Positions 5,417-6,307 of a stretch of 6,307 bases of DNA are shown here, one piece after another (position 1 is the first letter of the stretch; every line of letters begins with the position of its first letter). The position numbers and the translations under genes are program-made. This DNA comes from Nanobdellota archaeon. GTDB taxonomy: Archaea > Nanobdellota > Nanobdellia > Woesearchaeales > JAGLGH01. The stretch is from assembly GCA_023144115.1 (NCBI GenBank), contig JAGLGH010000341.1, positions 1 to 6,307 on the forward strand. Reading direction: 5' to 3'. The notes under the pieces were generated by a model, which saw only the letters and a program-made list of their open reading frames with translations, was not told the DNA's origin and did not search any database.

Positions 5417-5598
5417 GGGTTATTTTTTGGGGGTTGGAGTATAAAAAGTTTGCGAATTATATGATTACTATGAAAAAGTTAAATCAATAGTCTGATAGAG
5501 TATCTATATCCAATACTTTTTAAATACTAGGGGTTTTATATGATTACATTTAGATAATATCGTATAATAAAGTATTTCATATTTTATAAACAATTAAA
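5417..5598. other. Divergent intergenic region, 182 bp
   Basis: Very AT-rich with no gene that I can support. The left end holds the promoter of the HAD-aldolase gene. For the plus-strand ferredoxin gene several TATA-like strings exist (TTTTATATG at 5534-5541, TATAATAA at 5563-5570, TTTTATAAA at 5582-5590), but none is at the 29-30 base spacing seen elsewhere. The last would start transcription inside the gene. The first would leave a leader of about 35 bases without SD. Confidence 0.5.
5440..5447 (-). promoter_or_regulatory. TATA-type box of the HAD-aldolase gene
   Basis: TTTTTATA on the minus strand; the TTTATA part begins 29 bases before the ATG at 5416. The region between is C- and A-rich (CTCCAACCCCCAAAAAATAACCC) only in part and has no SD, so a leaderless mRNA is expected. 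Confidence 0.6.
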
Positions 5599-6213
5599 AT
5601 GCTAAAAATAACACCATATATCCCAATACTTGTACCAGTTGTTATAATCGGTGGATTATTTTATCCTTTATTTGGATACTTTCTGCTGATTGATATGATT
5701 GCCTTAATGTTAATCAGTCCTTTTAAGGGCAGGTTTTTCTGTGGTAATCTTTGCTCAAGGGGTCTATTCAATGATTTTATATTAAGCAAAATTTCAAGAA
5801 AAATAAAAATTCCAGTATTATTTAAAAATATGGCATTTAGAATAATTATTCTTATTTTAATGATGTCATTTATGGGATATAGAGTAATTCAATCACAGGG
5901 AATAGTGTATAAGCTTGGAGCAATCCTAGTCTCAATGTATATCATGCAAACTTTAGTAATTTCAATAATTGCTGTAACTGTAAGTCCTAGAGCCTGGTGT
6001 CATTTTTGTCCTGCTGGCACAATACAAAGATTTTTTGATCGTAAAAAACATATCTTAAAAGCGCATAAAGATAAATGCATTAATTGTGGCATTTGTAATA
6101 AAGTATGCCCAATGCAGCTTCCAGTAAATGAGATTATCAATCATCCTGATTGTATTAAATGTGGCAGATGTATTGATTCATGTCCAAAAAAAGTACTGTA
6201 TTTTAAGATCTAA
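5599..6213 (+). CDS. NapH/Fer4_5-type membrane protein with two [4Fe-4S] ferredoxin motifs
   Basis: 204 residues. Hydrophobic segments at about 8-39 (one long or two short helices), 79-94 and 106-128 anchor it in the membrane. Two cysteine motifs flank the helices as in NapH/NosR/CcoG relatives: G44-R-F-F-C48-G-N-L-C52-S-R-G and S129-P-R-A-W-C134-H-F-C137-P-A-G-T. A C-terminal ferredoxin domain has C160-x2-C163-x2-C166-x3-C170-P and C185-x2-C188-x2-C191-x3-C195-P, enough for two [4Fe-4S] clusters. It likely passes electrons between a quinone or membrane donor and a soluble partner. No reductase partner is in the window, so direction and partner are unknown. Oddities: S53 replaces the usual Pro in the first motif, and the second has CX2CP rather than CX3CP. 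It is shorter than NapH (about 280 residues). The ATG at 5599 follows an in-frame TAA at 5587; no SD is visible. Confidence 0.88.
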   Translation: MLKITPYIPILVPVVIIGGLFYPLFGYFLLIDMIALMLISPFKGRFFCGNLCSRGLFNDFILSKISRKIKIPVLFKNMAFRIIILILMMSFMGYRVIQSQGIVYKLGAILVSMYIMQTLVISIIAVTVSPRAWCHFCPAGTIQRFFDRKKHILKAHKDKCINCGICNKVCPMQLPVNEIINHPDCIKCGRCIDSCPKKVLYFKI

Positions 6214-6225
6214 TCCCATTACAAT

Positions 6226-6240
6226 AAAAAGAGTAAAAAA
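6226..6240 (-). terminator. Possible T-rich terminator for a transcript entering from the right
   Basis: On the minus strand this reads TTTTTTACTCTTTTT, just after the two hairpins at 6260-6307 in that direction. Archaeal RNA polymerase stops at T-stretches, so this would suit a minus-strand gene beyond the right edge. That gene is not visible, so this is inference. Confidence 0.35.
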
Positions 6241-6259
6241 TAAAGCGAAAATCCTAAGT

Positions 6260-6282
6260 CTTGGTAAGCGAAGCTTACTAAG
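6260..6282 (+). repeat. Stem-loop 1: 10-bp stem, GAA loop
   Basis: CTTGGTAAGC pairs with GCTTACTAAG around the loop GAA. On the plus strand all ten pairs form, with one G-U; on the minus strand that pair becomes A-C. The core GCGAAGC is a known unusually stable mini-hairpin sequence. It lies 46 bases after the ferredoxin gene stop and may protect or end its transcript. Confidence 0.75.
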
Positions 6283-6284
6283 AA

Positions 6285-6307
6285 GTTAGAGAGCTTTGCT
6301 CTCCAAC
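6285..6307 (-). repeat. Stem-loop 2: 10-bp stem, 3-nt loop
   Basis: GTTAGAGAGC and GCTCTCCAAC flank TTT. The fourth pair is A-C on the plus strand but U-G on the minus strand, so the minus-strand RNA folds fully. Same architecture as stem-loop 1 (10-bp arms, GC-NNN-GC tip), only 2 bases away. The window ends exactly at its last base, so further repeats may follow. Confidence 0.75.

Noticed and set aside
2879..5517. 13-base inverted match between 2879-2891 and 5505-5517 (AGTATTGGATATA)
   Set aside because: In a 6.3-kb AT-rich sequence a few 13-base matches are expected by chance, and only one of the two sits at a supported promoter.
5582..5590. TTTTATAAA as promoter of the membrane ferredoxin gene
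   Set aside because: Too close to the ATG; initiation about 26 bases later would fall within the coding region and the next in-frame Met is residue 33.

Overview
This 6.3 kb window looks archaeal and probably comes from an AT-rich, compact genome; a DPANN-type lineage is a guess from style, not a demonstrated placement. Four minus-strand genes have no Shine-Dalgarno sequence. Instead they carry a TTTATA-type box whose first T lies 29-30 bases before the start codon, as expected for leaderless archaeal transcripts. Genes inside operons use SD sequences instead. The protein families (MJ1255-type glycosyltransferase, archaeal-looking toxin-antitoxin pairs, short intergenic gaps) agree with this.

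Left part, 1-2863, all minus strand. An alpha/beta hydrolase with a Cys in the nucleophile position (2084-2863) and an unrecognised 88-residue protein (1750-2016) each have their own promoter. The small protein is followed by a family-2 glycosyltransferase with a TTG start (996-1709) and an MJ1255-type GT-B glycosyltransferase that runs off the left edge (1-990). The last three probably form one operon for making a glycan or glycolipid.

Middle part, 2896-3992, minus strand. Two complete but unrelated type II toxin-antitoxin modules lie in tandem: an AbrB-type antitoxin with a RelE/ParE toxin (3717-3992, 3470-3715), then a small ribbon-helix-helix-like antitoxin with a second RelE toxin (3157-3381, 2896-3147). 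Their genes differ, yet both are driven by nearly the same 32-bp promoter block (30/32 identical). The AbrB module also has a 14-bp perfect palindrome at its predicted transcription start.

Right part. A 440-residue fusion of a HAD phosphatase with a class II aldolase (4094-5416, minus) is divergent from a membrane protein of the NapH/Fer4_5 type carrying two [4Fe-4S] ferredoxin motifs (5599-6213, plus). The 182-bp gap between them holds the divergent promoters. After the ferredoxin gene, two tandem 10-bp stem-loops with 3-nt loops fill the right edge; one pairs best on the plus strand and the other on the minus strand, suggesting a boundary between convergent transcripts.

The most unusual items are the HAD-aldolase fusion, the shared promoter of the two unrelated TA modules, and the paired opposite-strand hairpins. 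No CRISPR, transposase, tRNA or rRNA was seen.
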